The notes: a model not told the origin generated them from the letters alone. 64,000 bases of DNA from Paraburkholderia sp. (GCF_004298475.1 NZ_SCRP01000022.1:238293-302292); one strand, 5' to 3'. Numbered from the stretch's first letter, positions 47,707 to 58,591 are shown. Made by a program: numbers and translations.

Positions 47707-48606
47707 ATGGGTGCGAGAGATCTGATCGGCGTCGAAGCGGCATCGCCGTTGCTCGCCGAAGTGCGCGCGCAGTACGGCGCGGCATTCGATGCGGCCATCG
47801 CCCGCAACGTGGTCGAAGCGCTCGCGGAAGACATCGGCGACGGCGACCAGACGGGCCGTCTCGTGAGCGCGGACGAAATGCGCGATGCGCGCATCATCGT
47901 GCGCGAAGAAGCGGTGCTGTGCGGCGTGCTGTGGTTCGACGGCGTGATGAAGAGCGTCGACGCGCGCATCGAGGTGCACTGGCACTATCGCGAGGGCGAA
48001 CGCATGAGCGTCGATTCGACGGTCTGCTCGCTGCGCGGTCCGGCGCGTGCGCTGCTCACCGCCGAGCGCAGCGCGATGAACTTCCTGCAACTGCTCTCGG
48101 GCGTGGCGAGCGCGACGCGCCGCTATGTGGATGCGATTGCGCACACGCAAACGCGCATCGTCGATACGCGCAAGACGCTGCCTGGCCTGCGCCTCGCGCA
48201 GAAGTACGCGGTGCGCGTGGGCGGCGGGGCAAACCAGCGGCTCGCGCTCTACGACGGCATCCTCATCAAGGAAAACCACATCGCCGCTGCGGGCGGCGTG
48301 GGCGCGGCGGCAGACGCCGCGTTTGCGCTCGACGCGGCCGTGCCGGTCCAGATCGAAGTGGAGACGCTCGCGCAACTCGATGAAGCGCTTGCGCATGGCG
48401 CGAAGTCGATCCTGCTCGACAACTTCTCGCTCGATGCGATGCGCGACGCGGTGCGTCTCACGGCGGGGCGCGCCGTGCTCGAAGGATCGGGCGGCGTGAA
48501 TTTCGACACCGTGCGTGCGATTGCCGAAACGGGCGTCGACCGCATTTCGATTGGCGCGCTCACGAAGGACGTGCGCGCAACCGACTACTCGATGCGGATC
48601 GTCTGA
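47707..48606 (+). CDS. nadC: Nicotinate-nucleotide pyrophosphorylase (carboxylating)
   Basis: 299-residue quinolinate phosphoribosyltransferase giving nicotinate mononucleotide. Conserved stretches include AEDIGDGDQTG, ERSAMNFLQLLSGVAS, VDTRKTLPGLR, GGGANQRLALYDGILIKENH and the C-terminal ILLDNFS and LEGSGGVNF segments. The ATG follows the nadA stop directly. Convergent with nadB, which supplies iminoaspartate, so the whole de novo NAD branch is in one place. Confidence 0.97.
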   Translation: MGARDLIGVEAASPLLAEVRAQYGAAFDAAIARNVVEALAEDIGDGDQTGRLVSADEMRDARIIVREEAVLCGVLWFDGVMKSVDARIEVHWHYREGERMSVDSTVCSLRGPARALLTAERSAMNFLQLLSGVASATRRYVDAIAHTQTRIVDTRKTLPGLRLAQKYAVRVGGGANQRLALYDGILIKENHIAAAGGVGAAADAAFALDAAVPVQIEVETLAQLDEALAHGAKSILLDNFSLDAMRDAVRLTAGRAVLEGSGGVNFDTVRAIAETGVDRISIGALTKDVRATDYSMRIV

Positions 48607-48674
48607 GCGCAGGCGGCACAGCGAAAACACGCGAAATTCAAGCGCAAACTGAGCATAAACCGAGCGTAAACGTT

Positions 48675-48702
48675 AAGGGCCGCCTCGCAAGAGGCGGCCC
48701 TT
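48675..48702. terminator. Shared terminator between nadC and nadB
   Basis: Perfect 12-bp stem AAGGGCCGCCTC / GAGGCGGCCCTT with a GCAA tetraloop; the right flank is T-rich. It probably serves the convergent nadC and nadB transcripts. Confidence 0.9.
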
Positions 48703-48726
48703 TGTTTTGACGCGGTGTTCGCGCGC

Positions 48727-50328
48727 CTAGCCGATCGTGCGGTTGCGCACGCGCTCCGGCGAGAGCACGCTCGGCAATGCTTTCGGCAGCGTGTTCGGCC
48801 AGTCGCGGCTGTAGTGCAGGCCGCGGCTTTCGCGCCGCGAGCGCGCGCTCTCGACGATCAGCGAGGCGACTTCCACGAGATTGCGCAGTTCGAGCAGATC
48901 GCGTGTCACGCGGAAGTTCGCGTAGTACTCGCCAATCTCGTCGCGCAGGAGGGAGATGCGATGCTGGGCGCGCTCGAGCCGCTTGTCGGTGCGCACGATG
49001 CCGACGTAATTCCACATGAGGCGGCGCAGTTCGTCCCAGTTGTGGGCGACGACGACTTCTTCGTCGGAGTCCGAAACGCGGCTTTCGTCCCAGTCGGGCA
49101 GCGGTGCGTGTGCGGCGGCGCCGAAGCCTTCCGCCTCGATCGCCTGGGCCGCCGAACGCCCGATCACGAGGCATTCGAGCAGCGAATTGCTGGCGAGCCG
49201 GTTCGCGCCGTGCAGGCCCGTGTACGAGGTCTCGCCGACGGCGTAGAGGCCCGCGAGATCGGTGCGGCCCGCGAGGTCGGTGACGACGCCGCCGCACGTG
49301 TAGTGCGCGGCCGGCACGACGGGAATCGGCTCCTTCGTGATGTCGATGCCGAAATCCCGGCAGCGCGCGAGGATCGTCGGGAAGTGCTCTTCGAGGAACG
49401 CGGCCGGCTGGTGGCTGATGTCGAGATGCACGCAGTCGATGCCGTGCTTCTTGATCTCGAAGTCGATGGCGCGTGCGACGATGTCGCGCGGCGCGAGCTC
49501 GGCGCGTGCGTCGTGCTCGGGCATGAACCGGGTGCCGTCGGGCAGACGCAGCACGCCGCCTTCGCCGCGCACCGCTTCGGAAATCAGGAACGACTTCGCA
49601 TGCGGGTGGAAGAGGCAGGTGGGATGGAACTGGATGAACTCCATGTTCGCCACGCGGCAGCCCGCGCGCCAGGCCATGGCAATGCCGTCGCCGGTGGCCG
49701 TGTCGGGGTTCGTCGTATAGAGATAGACCTTGCCTGCACCGCCGGTCGCGAGGACCGTGTGCGGCGCCTGGATTGTCACGGTGCGGTCGTTCTTGAGATC
49801 GAGCGCGTAAAGACCATGACAGCGGCGGCCGGGCAGGCCGAGACGGTCGGATGTGATCACGTCGATCGCGTGGTGATCTTCGAGGATCGTGATGTTCGGA
49901 TGCTGGCGCGCGCGCTCGATGAGCGTTTGCACGACGGCGTGGCCGGTTGCGTCGGCGGCGTGGATGATCCGGCGATGGCTGTGGCCGCCTTCGCGCGTGA
50001 GGTGATAGCCCAGCTCGGCGGCGGCGTCCTTCGTGAACGGCACCTGTTGGTGGATTAGCCACTCGATCGCTGCGCGGCCATTTTCGACGATGAAGCGCGT
50101 CGCGCCTTCGTCGCACAGGCCGCCGCCGGCCACCAGCGTGTCGTCGATGTGATTCTCGACGCTGTCGGTCGGATCGAGCACTGCGGCGATGCCGCCTTGC
50201 GCGCGATCACTCGCGCCTTCGGTTACGTCGCGTTTCGCGATCACCACAACGCGCCGTGTGTCGGCGAGGTTCAGCGCGACGCTCAGGCCTGCCAGCCCGC
50301 TGCCGACGATCGCAACATCGAAATTCAT
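48727..50328 (-). CDS. nadB: L-aspartate oxidase
   Basis: 533-residue FAD enzyme oxidising L-aspartate to iminoaspartate. The dinucleotide motif is [11 protein letters not shown] at about residue 9; active-site features include [31 protein letters not shown] and [18 protein letters not shown]. The C-terminal helical domain is complete. The ATG at 50328 gives [11 protein letters not shown]. The long open frame upstream of it runs antisense through the ribosomal-protein region and is excluded. Confidence 0.97.
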   Translation of the reverse strand: MNFDVAIVGSGLAGLSVALNLADTRRVVVIAKRDVTEGASDRAQGGIAAVLDPTDSVENHIDDTLVAGGGLCDEGATRFIVENGRAAIEWLIHQQVPFTKDAAAELGYHLTREGGHSHRRIIHAADATGHAVVQTLIERARQHPNITILEDHHAIDVITSDRLGLPGRRCHGLYALDLKNDRTVTIQAPHTVLATGGAGKVYLYTTNPDTATGDGIAMAWRAGCRVANMEFIQFHPTCLFHPHAKSFLISEAVRGEGGVLRLPDGTRFMPEHDARAELAPRDIVARAIDFEIKKHGIDCVHLDISHQPAAFLEEHFPTILARCRDFGIDITKEPIPVVPAAHYTCGGVVTDLAGRTDLAGLYAVGETSYTGLHGANRLASNSLLECLVIGRSAAQAIEAEGFGAAAHAPLPDWDESRVSDSDEEVVVAHNWDELRRLMWNYVGIVRTDKRLERAQHRISLLRDEIGEYYANFRVTRDLLELRNLVEVASLIVESARSRRESRGLHYSRDWPNTLPKALPSVLSPERVRNRTIG

Positions 50329-50481
50329 GGTCCTGCTTCTCCATTCTTGTTCTATTGCGGCGCGCGGTGCGGCCGATGAAGCGGGAAGCATACTCCCAAC
50401 GGCGGCGAGAGGAAAAGCCGAACGAATGCCCCGACGAGCGAAGTTGTCTTGTGTGAAGCTATATGGCGAACCGGAAAAAGA

Positions 50482-50507
50482 AAAACCCCGCACAAGTGCG
50501 GGGTTTT
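50482..50507 (-). terminator. Terminator after rpmG
   Basis: 12-bp perfect inverted repeat AAAACCCCGCAC / GTGCGGGGTTTT, T run on the minus strand, 27 bp past the rpmG stop codon. Confidence 0.9.
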
Positions 50508-50533
50508 CTGTCTTCGTCAGGCTCGGAACCAGA

Positions 50534-50701
50534 TTACTTGATCTTGGTTTCCTTGTACTCGACGTGCTTGCGAACAACCGGGTCGAACTTCTTGATCGAC
50601 ATTTTTTCCGGCATGTTGCGCTTGTTCTTCGTGGTCGTATAGAAGTGACCCGTACCTGCGGTCGACTCCAGCTTGATCTTGTCGCGGATGCCCTTGGCCA
50701 T
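50534..50701 (-). CDS. rpmG: 50S ribosomal protein L33
   Basis: 55-residue ribosomal protein starting [20 protein letters not shown] and continuing [20 protein letters not shown], the cysteine-free form of L33 found in many proteobacteria. Ribosomal large subunit component near the E site. Lies 10 bp after rpmB and ends in a clear terminator, so rpmB-rpmG form an operon. Confidence 0.97.
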   Translation of the reverse strand: MAKGIRDKIKLESTAGTGHFYTTTKNKRNMPEKMSIKKFDPVVRKHVEYKETKIK

Positions 50702-50711
50702 GATTTACTCC

Positions 50712-50945
50712 TTAGACTTCGCCACGTGCGCGCAGATCTGCGAGCACGGAATCGATACCGTTCTTGTCGATCAGGCGCAGGCCTGCGTTCGACAGGCGCA
50801 GACGCACCCAACGGTTTTCGCTTTCAACCCAGAAACGGCGGTTTTGCAGATTCGGGAGAAAACGACGCTTGGTCTTGTTGTTCGCGTGGGAAACGTTGTT
50901 GCCGCTCATCGGCGCTTTCCCAGTTACTTGGCATACGCGTGCCAT
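50712..50945 (-). CDS. rpmB: 50S ribosomal protein L28
   Basis: 77-residue L28 starting [20 protein letters not shown] and containing [18 protein letters not shown] and the C-terminal [16 protein letters not shown]. Large-subunit protein. First gene of rpmB-rpmG, with a predicted promoter about 175 bp upstream, leaving room for a leader that could be autoregulatory. Confidence 0.98.
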   Translation of the reverse strand: MARVCQVTGKAPMSGNNVSHANNKTKRRFLPNLQNRRFWVESENRWVRLRLSNAGLRLIDKNGIDSVLADLRARGEV

Positions 50946-51119
50946 GAGAGCACTCCTAATACGCTAATTCTGAGTTCGTGAGCCGCTAAAGTTTCCCAGG
51001 CGAGATATGGCGGGCAAGGGGGCGCTCACGTATGGATGAGAAACAACCTCGAACCCAGCTCATTCCCCCTGGAACGCCTTGACAGGCTTCGGAACAGGGT
51101 TGGAAATAGGCAAACCGTA

Positions 51120-51149
51120 ATTTTAGCGGAAAAACCGCAGGAAAATCAA
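51120..51149 (-). promoter_or_regulatory. Predicted rpmB promoter
   Basis: On the minus strand TTGATT (51144-51149) and TAAAAT (51120-51125) with an 18-bp spacer, giving a start near 51113 and a leader of about 168 nt before rpmB. Confidence 0.5.
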
Positions 51150-51216
51150 GCCCGATTTGCAACGGCAATGGTGCGGACCAAGCTGGCCTTCGTGATGCCG
51201 GCTCAGGTGGAGCCTG

Positions 51217-52014
51217 TCAGTTCCAGCCGTTGCGGGCGAACGAATAAGTCTCCCGCGCGCCGATCACGAGATGGTCGACCAGCTGGACGTCCACGAGCGC
51301 CAGCGTTTCGCGCAGCACCCGGGTGAGGCGCCGGTCGCTCGCGCTCGGTTGCACGGCTCCTGAAGGATGGTTGTGCGCGACGATCAGGCTCGCGGCGTTG
51401 AGCATCAGCGCACGCCGCACGATTTCGCGAGGATACACCACCATGCGCGTGAGCGACCCGCGCGAGCTTTCTTCGGGACGGATCAGGCGATGCCGCACGT
51501 CCAGATAAAGGCACACGAATACTTCATAGGGCCGGGCGCCGATCATCAGGCGCAGATAGTCCTCCACCGCGCCCGGTGTATCGACGAGCGGTTTTTCGTC
51601 GAGCTGCTCGGCCAGCGCGCGGCGGGCAAGCTCCAGCACGGCAAGCAGCTTGGCGGCTTTCGCCGGACCGATGCCGCGCAGGCCATCGAGCTCCTCGCGT
51701 TGCGCGTCCAGCATGACGCGCAGCGAGCCGAACCGCTCGATGAGCGAGCGCGCGACATCGAAGACATCGTGACCCGGCAAGCCCGACCCGAGCAACAGGG
51801 CGAGCAGGTCCACGTCCGAAAGCGCGCCTGGGCCGGACGTGCGCAGGCGCTCTCGCGGCATGCTTCGCGCGCGTGCTTGTGCCGCGTTGCCGCAGGCGGG
51901 GGATGGCGCGTCTCGTCTGGCGGAAACAGGGTGAGCGGGGTGAACGGGGCGAGGCGCGCCCGTCGGTGTTTCGGCGCGGGGCCAGACTGGCTTCGCGCAG
52001 GCTGCTTCCAGCAT
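51217..52014 (-). CDS. radC: RadC-family DNA repair-like protein (JAB/MPN domain)
   Basis: 265-residue protein. Residues 60-135 contain a helix-hairpin-helix region ([15 protein letters not shown]); the C-terminal JAB/MPN metalloprotease-like domain has the metal motif HNHPSG followed by SASD. RadC was named for DNA repair, but its biochemical function remains unproven. The ATG at 52014 has GGAGG seven bases upstream; an ATG 12 bases before it (MEVAM) overlaps that ribosome site. The N-terminal 50 residues are Pro/Ala-rich and poorly conserved. Divergent from fkpB. Confidence 0.92.
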   Translation of the reverse strand: MLEAACAKPVWPRAETPTGAPRPVHPAHPVSARRDAPSPACGNAAQARARSMPRERLRTSGPGALSDVDLLALLLGSGLPGHDVFDVARSLIERFGSLRVMLDAQREELDGLRGIGPAKAAKLLAVLELARRALAEQLDEKPLVDTPGAVEDYLRLMIGARPYEVFVCLYLDVRHRLIRPEESSRGSLTRMVVYPREIVRRALMLNAASLIVAHNHPSGAVQPSASDRRLTRVLRETLALVDVQLVDHLVIGARETYSFARNGWN

Positions 52015-52209
52015 TGCGACCTCCATGGGGCTGCTGTGGGGCTGCTGTGGGCGGCCGGATCGCGCCTGGTGCGACAACCGTGCTTTGCCGGATCGCACAT
52101 GCGCGCCCCAACCGCCTCGGATAAGTGGCTTACAATACGGGTTTTGCGGCTGCGCCAGCGCGGCCGGACCGGCGCCTTACGGGTGCGACCAGACGACAAT
52201 GAGTACCGT

Positions 52210-52665
52210 ATGACCATCATCGACATCTCCGAGGTGAAATCGGGTTCCCACGTAACGCTGCATTACCGGCTCGCACTCGCCGACGGCACCGACGTCGTCA
52301 ATACGTTCACCGAGCACCCGGCGACCCTGATGATCGGCGCCGGACAGATCGCCCCGCCGCTGGAAGAGATTCTGCAGGGCCTGAAGGTGGGGCACCATTC
52401 GACCTTTCAGCTAGGGCCGGACGTCGCTTTCGGCCAGCGCAGCCCCCTGCTGATCCAGCGCATCGCGCTCGGCACGCTGCGCGATCACGGCATGGAGCGC
52501 GAAGAGTTCACTCCCGGCGATCTGATCGAATTCAATGCAGCCGATGGCGGCCGCATTGCGGGCGTGGTCAAGGAGATCGACGAGACCTCCGTACTGTTCG
52601 ATTTCAATCACCCGCTCGCAGGCCAGGCGGTTGAGTTTGAAGTGAAAATCATCGGAATTCTGTAA
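52210..52665 (+). CDS. fkpB: FKBP-type peptidyl-prolyl isomerase, SlpA type
   Basis: 151-residue FKBP with the SlyD-like insert-in-flap (IF) domain. [19 protein letters not shown] is the FKBP strand, [21 protein letters not shown] is the conserved active-site helix, and the IF domain spans about residues 75-130. No His-rich tail, so it is the SlpA/FkpB form rather than SlyD. Cytoplasmic folding helper. Adjacent to ispH with a 4-bp gap, a conserved pair. Confidence 0.93.
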   Translation: MTIIDISEVKSGSHVTLHYRLALADGTDVVNTFTEHPATLMIGAGQIAPPLEEILQGLKVGHHSTFQLGPDVAFGQRSPLLIQRIALGTLRDHGMEREEFTPGDLIEFNAADGGRIAGVVKEIDETSVLFDFNHPLAGQAVEFEVKIIGIL

Positions 52666-52669
52666 GCCC

Positions 52670-53632
52670 ATGAGCTCCCCGGACACGCCCCTGATTTCCG
52701 ACACCGAAATCCTGCTCGCGCAGCCGCGCGGCTTCTGTGCCGGTGTCGATCGCGCCATCGAAATTGTCGAGCGCGCGATCAAGCAGCATGGCGCACCTAT
52801 CTACGTGCGCCACGAGATTGTCCACAACGCGTACGTGGTCGAAGATCTGCGCAAGAAGGGGGCGATCTTCATCGAGCAGCTCGATGAAGTGCCGTCCGGC
52901 AACACGGTCATTTTCAGTGCGCACGGCGTCTCCAAGGCGGTGCGCGCGGATGCCGAGGCGCGCGGGCTGCGCGTCTACGACGCCACGTGCCCGCTCGTCA
53001 CCAAAGTGCACGTCGAGGTCGCGAAGATGCGCGACGAGGGCCTCGACATCGTGATGATCGGCCACAAGGGCCACCCCGAAGTCGAAGGCACGATGGGGCA
53101 GGCGGAAGAGGGCATGTATCTCGTGGAAGACGCCGCCGACGTCGCGGCGCTGCAGTTGCGCGATCCGTCGCGCGTGGCGTTCGTCACGCAGACCACGCTC
53201 TCCGTCGACGACGCGGCCGAAATCATCGCGGCGCTCAAGGCGCGGTTTCCCGCCATCCGCGAGCCGAAGAAGCAGGACATCTGTTACGCGACGCAAAATC
53301 GCCAGGACGCCGTGAAATTCATGGCGCCGCAGTGCGACCTGGTGATCGTGGTCGGCAGCCCGAACAGCTCGAATTCCAACCGGTTGCGCGAAGTCGCCGA
53401 GAAGCGCGGCGTCACTGCCTATATGGTGGACGCCGCGTCCCAGATCGACCCGCAATGGCTCGTGGGCAAGCGCAGGATCGGTCTGACGGCGGGCGCCTCG
53501 GCGCCGGAGGCGCTTGCACAGGAGATCATCCAGCGTCTGCGTGAATTGGGGGTGCGCAATGTGCGCGCGCTGGAAGGCATCGAGGAAAACATCGCGTTTC
53601 CGTTGCCGCGCGGGCTCGGCTTGCCGGCCTGA
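52670..53632 (+). CDS. ispH: 4-hydroxy-3-methylbut-2-enyl diphosphate reductase
   Basis: 320-residue [4Fe-4S] enzyme for the last step of the MEP isoprenoid pathway, producing IPP and DMAPP. The cluster cysteines lie in [20 protein letters not shown] and TQNRQD-adjacent ICYATQ. Other motifs: [32 protein letters not shown] and [13 protein letters not shown]. Second gene after fkpB; ends before a T-run hairpin. Confidence 0.98.
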   Translation: MSSPDTPLISDTEILLAQPRGFCAGVDRAIEIVERAIKQHGAPIYVRHEIVHNAYVVEDLRKKGAIFIEQLDEVPSGNTVIFSAHGVSKAVRADAEARGLRVYDATCPLVTKVHVEVAKMRDEGLDIVMIGHKGHPEVEGTMGQAEEGMYLVEDAADVAALQLRDPSRVAFVTQTTLSVDDAAEIIAALKARFPAIREPKKQDICYATQNRQDAVKFMAPQCDLVIVVGSPNSSNSNRLREVAEKRGVTAYMVDAASQIDPQWLVGKRRIGLTAGASAPEALAQEIIQRLRELGVRNVRALEGIEENIAFPLPRGLGLPA

Positions 53633-53657
53633 AGCTTTCAGGTACCGATCAGAAAAG

Positions 53658-53680
53658 CGCGCCGTCGGCGCGTTTTTTTT
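53658..53680 (+). terminator. Terminator after ispH
   Basis: Short stem CGCGCC / GGCGCG with a GTC loop followed by eight T residues, 25 bp past the ispH stop codon. Confidence 0.88.
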
Positions 53681-54089
53681 CGCCCGTCGATCGCTCCACC
53701 AGACCATAAACAGTCAATAAAACGGGGGCGTAACGCCGTGAAGCGGAGATCAACCCGTGTGAAGTTGGGGTTTTTCGATCGCCCCGGATCGAAAATCGCA
53801 CCCAATTTTTAAATACGGCCCCGATTTAATGGCGACCCTCCAGCCAACCTGACCAGAAAGTGTGCCGATACGGCGCATGAAGACTCGCTGCGTTCGTGCT
53901 CTTAAACTCTCCGAAAGGCCGCCGCCTGACAAGGTCTTCCGGCTATTGCCTGCAACACTTGGTGCAAATCCTGGTTATTTTGGTGCAACTGATGCCCGAA
54001 AATGCGGTGCTACCAGCGGTGCAACCCGCGCTATTCGCTGGTCCATGAATGCGGTTGCAATGCAGGAAAACCCTGCCGGTTCAACCATA
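53681..54089. other. Intergenic DNA with low coding potential
   Basis: About 400 bp between ispH and the next promoter. The part 53700-54060 is noticeably lower in GC than the genes around it, with repeated TTGGTGCAA-like words near 53958-53986. No gene is supported; short ORFs lack ribosome sites. Confidence 0.5.
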
Positions 54090-54117
54090 TTGCTGCCCGC
54101 ATAATTGGAGTTACAAT
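54090..54117 (+). promoter_or_regulatory. Predicted promoter of the orphan ORF
   Basis: TTGCTG (54090-54095) and TACAAT (54112-54117), 16-bp spacer. The predicted transcript would start near 54124, directly before a CTGAAGGC / GCCTTTCAG hairpin, and reads into the ORF at 54183. Confidence 0.5.
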
Positions 54118-54182
54118 GCGCGCGTCCTGAAGGCTTGACGGCCTTTCAGCGAGTAATTCGGAAGGTGCAGGAGACCTGATTA

Positions 54183-54695
54183 ATGCAAGTCGATTTTGCT
54201 TACACCGCGTTTTCGGCGGCGGCGGTAGTGCTGCGCAATGCGTGGCACGACAGCAGTGCCGGGACGGGTGGGGCGGCGGCGAAGATGGCCGCGCGCCTGG
54301 CAGGAACCGATGTGCAGACCGATGTGCATTCAGGACATGACGACGAAAACGGCAAGCCGCATCTTGTTTGCGCGCATGCTGCAAAGGGGACAAGGATGAC
54401 CGCGGTTCCCGTAGTCATGACAAATGGTATGCAACCTGCTCGCGCACGCAGCGGCGCGAGCGCTGTTTTCGTGACGGGCCGCAGGGCGCGCGTCGTCGCC
54501 ATTCTTCACAATGGCGCGGCGCGGCAATGGGGTTCGTTGGCTGGTCTGACCGAAGCCGCTCGCAGCGATGCGGCGTTTTCGGGCAACTCCGGCAGCGAGG
54601 ACGGGCTGCAGAAAGGAGTCATGACGCGTGACGCATCCATGGCTGGCCGCGAGGCTATTGGCCATGCTGTCGTCGCGAACGTTACAGGTAGTTGA
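54183..54695 (+). CDS. Unrecognised 170-residue hypothetical protein
   Basis: I do not recognise this ORF. It starts MQVDFAYTAFSAAAVVLRNAW; the middle contains DVQTDVHSGHDDENGKPH and the C-terminal half is rich in Ala, Gly, Arg and Ser with no domain or motif I know. No signal peptide or membrane segment is evident. Third-position GC is weaker than in neighbouring genes, so coding status is uncertain. Support comes from context: a promoter candidate at 54090, AGGAG ahead of the ATG, and a terminator six bases after the stop codon. It could also be a long untranslated RNA. Confidence 0.45.
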   Translation: MQVDFAYTAFSAAAVVLRNAWHDSSAGTGGAAAKMAARLAGTDVQTDVHSGHDDENGKPHLVCAHAAKGTRMTAVPVVMTNGMQPARARSGASAVFVTGRRARVVAILHNGAARQWGSLAGLTEAARSDAAFSGNSGSEDGLQKGVMTRDASMAGREAIGHAVVANVTGS

Positions 54696-54700
54696 ACACG

Positions 54701-54733
54701 ACGGCACCGAACCATCCGGCGGTGCCGTTTTTG
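54701..54733 (+). terminator. Terminator after the orphan ORF
   Basis: Stem ACGGCACCG / CGGTGCCGT with a 10-nt loop, then TTTTTG. A second hairpin (CCGCTGT / ACAGCGG, 54755-54771) follows in the livH leader. Confidence 0.85.
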
Positions 54734-54906
54734 CATCTGCTTCCGGGGAGACCGCCGCTGTAACACAGCGGTGATTCGAACCGGGTGTGGGTAACCGTAA
54801 CCGGTCTTTTACTTCAGTACCCGAGAGTGTCGTTGCGGTTCCGTAAAACATCGCCCACCGGCCGATGCACAGCGCGAATCCGGTCGCACGGGCTAAGGAG
54901 CATTAA

Positions 54907-55857
54907 ATGGATATCTTCATCCAGCAGATCCTGAATGGGCTGGTGCTTGGCAGCATCTACGCCATCATCGCACTGGGCTACACCATGGTGTACGGGATTC
55001 TGGGCATCATCAACTTCGCGCACGGCGACGTGCTGATGGTCGGCGCCATGGTCGCGCTCTCCGCCATCAACGTGCTGCAGAATCATTTCCCGGGACTCGG
55101 GAATATCGCGACGCTGACCATCGCGCTGATCATCGCGGCAGTGGTCTGCGCGGTCGTCGGATACGCGATCGAGAGAATCGCCTACCGGCCGCTGCGCCGA
55201 GCGCCGCGTCTCGCGCCGCTCATCACGGCCATCGGCGTGTCGATCCTGCTCGAGACGCTCGCCATGATGATCTGGGGCCGCAATCCGCTCGCGTTCCCGC
55301 AGCTCATCTCCACGGATCCGATCAACGTCATCAAGCCGACTGAAACCGGCGTGGGCGCCGTGATCTCGCCGACCGAGATCGTCATCATCGCCGTGGCGTT
55401 CATCGTGATGGCCGGACTGCTGCTCCTTGTGCACCGTACGAAGCTCGGCCGCGCGATGCGCGCGATTGCCGAGAACCCGAACAATGCCTCGCTGATGGGT
55501 GTGAACCCCAACTTCGTGATTTCGGCCACCTTCATGATCGGCTCGGCGCTCGCCGCACTGGCCGGCGTGATGATCGCCTCCGAATACGGCAACGCGCACT
55601 TCTACATGGGCTTCATCCCCGGCATGAAGGCGTTCACCGCGGCGGTGCTGGGCGGTATCGGCAATCTTGGCGGCGCGATGGTCGGCGGCGTGGTGCTCGG
55701 TCTCATCGAGCAGCTCGGCGCAGGCTATATCGGCGGTCTGACCGGCGGGGTGTTCGGCAGTAACTATCAGGACGTGTTCGCATTCATCGTTCTGATCGTC
55801 GTGCTCGTGTTCCGTCCGTCGGGGCTGCTGGGCGAACGTGTCGCGGATCGCGCATAA
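54907..55857 (+). CDS. livH: Branched-chain amino-acid ABC transporter permease LivH
   Basis: 316-residue inner-membrane permease. About eight hydrophobic segments; the opening IFIQQILNGLVLGSIYAIIALGYTMVYG and the segment INFAHGDVLMVGA are family hallmarks, and the ATPase-contact loop AIAENPNNASLMGVN is near residue 200. Partner of LivM. First gene of livHMGF; the periplasmic binding protein gene (livJ/K) is not adjacent. Likely transports Leu, Ile, Val or related substrates. Confidence 0.94.
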   Translation: MDIFIQQILNGLVLGSIYAIIALGYTMVYGILGIINFAHGDVLMVGAMVALSAINVLQNHFPGLGNIATLTIALIIAAVVCAVVGYAIERIAYRPLRRAPRLAPLITAIGVSILLETLAMMIWGRNPLAFPQLISTDPINVIKPTETGVGAVISPTEIVIIAVAFIVMAGLLLLVHRTKLGRAMRAIAENPNNASLMGVNPNFVISATFMIGSALAALAGVMIASEYGNAHFYMGFIPGMKAFTAAVLGGIGNLGGAMVGGVVLGLIEQLGAGYIGGLTGGVFGSNYQDVFAFIVLIVVLVFRPSGLLGERVADRA

Positions 55858-55873
55858 GAAGGAGAAGAGCAAA

Positions 55874-57043
55874 ATGACTTCCATTCAACCGATCGAGCCG
55901 TCGACGACGCTCATCGCCGAGAAGAACAAGACGAAGACGCTCACGGTCGGCATCGCCACCGCGATCTTCGTGATCTTCGTGCCGTTCCTCGTGGGCGCAG
56001 CGGGCGGCAACTACTGGGTGCGCGTGCTCGACTTCGCGATGCTCTATGTGATGCTCGCGCTCGGCCTGAACGTGGTGGTCGGCTTCGCCGGCCTGCTGGA
56101 TTTGGGCTACATCGCGTTCTACGCCGTGGGCGCCTACACGGCCGCGCTGCTGACGTCGCCCCACCTCACCTCGCAGTTCGAGTGGATTGCGAACATGTTC
56201 CCGGCCGGCCTGCATACGCCGTACTGGATCGTGGTTCCGGCCGCCATGGCGCTCGCCGCGCTCTTCGGCGTGCTGCTCGGTGCGCCGACCCTGCGTCTGC
56301 GCGGCGACTATCTCGCGATCGTGACCCTCGGCTTCGGGGAAATCGTTCGTATCTTCATGAACAACCTCGACCGTCCGGTGAACATCACCAACGGACCGCA
56401 GGGCATTACGGGCGTTTCGCCGCTGCAGGTCGGGGGCGTGAGTCTCGCGGACCAGCACACGCTGTTCGGTTTCACGTTCACGTCGGTGTACAGCTACTAC
56501 TACGTGTTCGTGCTGTGCGCGCTGCTCGTGATCTGGGTGTGTACGCGTTTGCAGCACTCGTGCATCGGCCGCGCCTGGGCCGCCATCCGCGAAGACGAAA
56601 TCGCGGCCAAGGCCATGGGCATCAACACCCGTAACGTGAAGCTGCTCGCGTTCGCGATGGGTGCGTCGTTCGGCGGCCTCTCCGGCGCGATGTTCGGTGC
56701 GTTCCAGGGCTTCGTTTCGCCGGAATCGTTCACGTTCTGGGAATCGGTCGTTGTGCTCGCATGCGTCGTGCTCGGCGGCATGGGCCACATTCCGGGCGTG
56801 ATTCTCGGCGCGGTGCTGCTCTCCGTGTTCCCCGAATTCCTGCGCTCGACGATGGGTCCGCTGCAGCACGCGCTCTTCGGCCATCAGATCATCGATACCG
56901 AAGTCATTCGCCAGCTGCTTTACGGTCTCGCGATGGTCGTCATCATGCTGTATCGCTCGGAAGGCCTGTGGCCCGCGCCGAAGCACGAAGACCGCGTTGC
57001 GAAGATCGCGAAGCGCGCCAGCAAGAAAGCGGTGCGCGCCTAA
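55874..57043 (+). CDS. livM: Branched-chain amino-acid ABC transporter permease LivM
   Basis: 389-residue permease with about nine membrane segments. YVMLALGLNVVVGFAGLLDLGYIAFYAVGAY is the LivM signature, followed by LRLRGDYLAIVTLGFGEIVRIF and the coupling loop AIREDEIAAKAMGIN. It has a basic, Lys-rich C-terminus (KIAKRASKKAVRA). The ATG at 55874 is preceded by GGAGAAGAG. Sits 16 bp after livH and 21 bp before livG. Confidence 0.94.
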   Translation: MTSIQPIEPSTTLIAEKNKTKTLTVGIATAIFVIFVPFLVGAAGGNYWVRVLDFAMLYVMLALGLNVVVGFAGLLDLGYIAFYAVGAYTAALLTSPHLTSQFEWIANMFPAGLHTPYWIVVPAAMALAALFGVLLGAPTLRLRGDYLAIVTLGFGEIVRIFMNNLDRPVNITNGPQGITGVSPLQVGGVSLADQHTLFGFTFTSVYSYYYVFVLCALLVIWVCTRLQHSCIGRAWAAIREDEIAAKAMGINTRNVKLLAFAMGASFGGLSGAMFGAFQGFVSPESFTFWESVVVLACVVLGGMGHIPGVILGAVLLSVFPEFLRSTMGPLQHALFGHQIIDTEVIRQLLYGLAMVVIMLYRSEGLWPAPKHEDRVAKIAKRASKKAVRA

Positions 57044-57064
57044 GTCAGGACAGGAGATAAACGT

Positions 57065-57840
57065 ATGAGCAACAAACCCATCCGCCTGTCCGTGAAGGGC
57101 GTGAACAAGCGCTTCGGCGGCCTGCAGGCGCTTTCGGAAGTGGGCCTGCAGATCGAAGCGGGCACGATTTACGGTCTGATCGGCCCGAACGGCGCCGGCA
57201 AGACGACGTTCTTCAACGTGATTACCGGTCTCTATACGCCGGACTCGGGCGAGTTCCGGCTCGACGGCGATTCTTATACGCCGACCGCCGTCTATCAGGT
57301 GGCGAAGGCGGGCATCGCCCGCACCTTCCAGAACATCCGGCTCTTCGGCGGCATGACCGCGCTCGAAAACGTGATGGTGGGCCGCCACGTGCGCACGAAG
57401 CACGGCCTGCTCGGCGCCGTGTTCCAGACGCCCGCGGAACGCAAGGAAGAGCGCGAGATCAAGGAGCGCGCGCTGGAACTGCTCGAATACGTGGGCATTG
57501 CGCAGTACGCCGACTACACGTCGCGCAACCTCTCGTACGGCCACCAGCGCCGTCTGGAGATCGCGCGTGCGCTCGCGACGGACCCGAAGCTGCTCGCACT
57601 CGACGAGCCTGCGGCGGGCATGAACGCGACCGAAAAGGTGGAACTCACGCGCCTGCTCGACAAGATCCGCGCGGACGGCAAGACGATCCTGCTGATCGAG
57701 CACGACGTGAAACTGGTGATGGGCCTGTGCAACCGCATGACAGTGCTCGACTATGGCAAGGTGATCGCCGAAGGTCTGCCGCACGACGTGCAGCGCGACC
57801 CGAAGGTGATCGAGGCATATCTGGGCGCAGGGGTGCACTG

Positions 57841-57841
<1 letters not shown>
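57065..57841 (+). CDS. livG: Branched-chain amino-acid ABC transporter ATP-binding protein LivG
   Basis: 258-residue ABC ATPase. Walker A GPNGAGKTT, the LivG-type insert after GIARTFQNIRLFGGMTALENVMVG, signature LSYGHQRRLEIARAL, Walker B LLALDEPAAGM and switch IEHDVKLVMGL are intact. Cytoplasmic motor paired with LivF. Its stop shares one base with the livF ATG (TGATG). Confidence 0.95.
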
Positions 57842-58557
<716 letters not shown>

Positions 58558-58591
58558 GTCGGCGAATAAAGCATCGTTCGACGGTGTAAAT

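Noticed and set aside
46408-48630. 740-codon minus-strand frame opposite nadA-nadC
   Set aside because: Shadow of the nadA and nadC codons; His/Arg-rich and motif-free.
54755-54840. tRNA-like sequence (GATTCGAACC and a CCGCTGT hairpin)
   Set aside because: The T-loop-like word has no pairing T stem and the hairpin has only a 3-nt loop. No cloverleaf could be formed on either strand.
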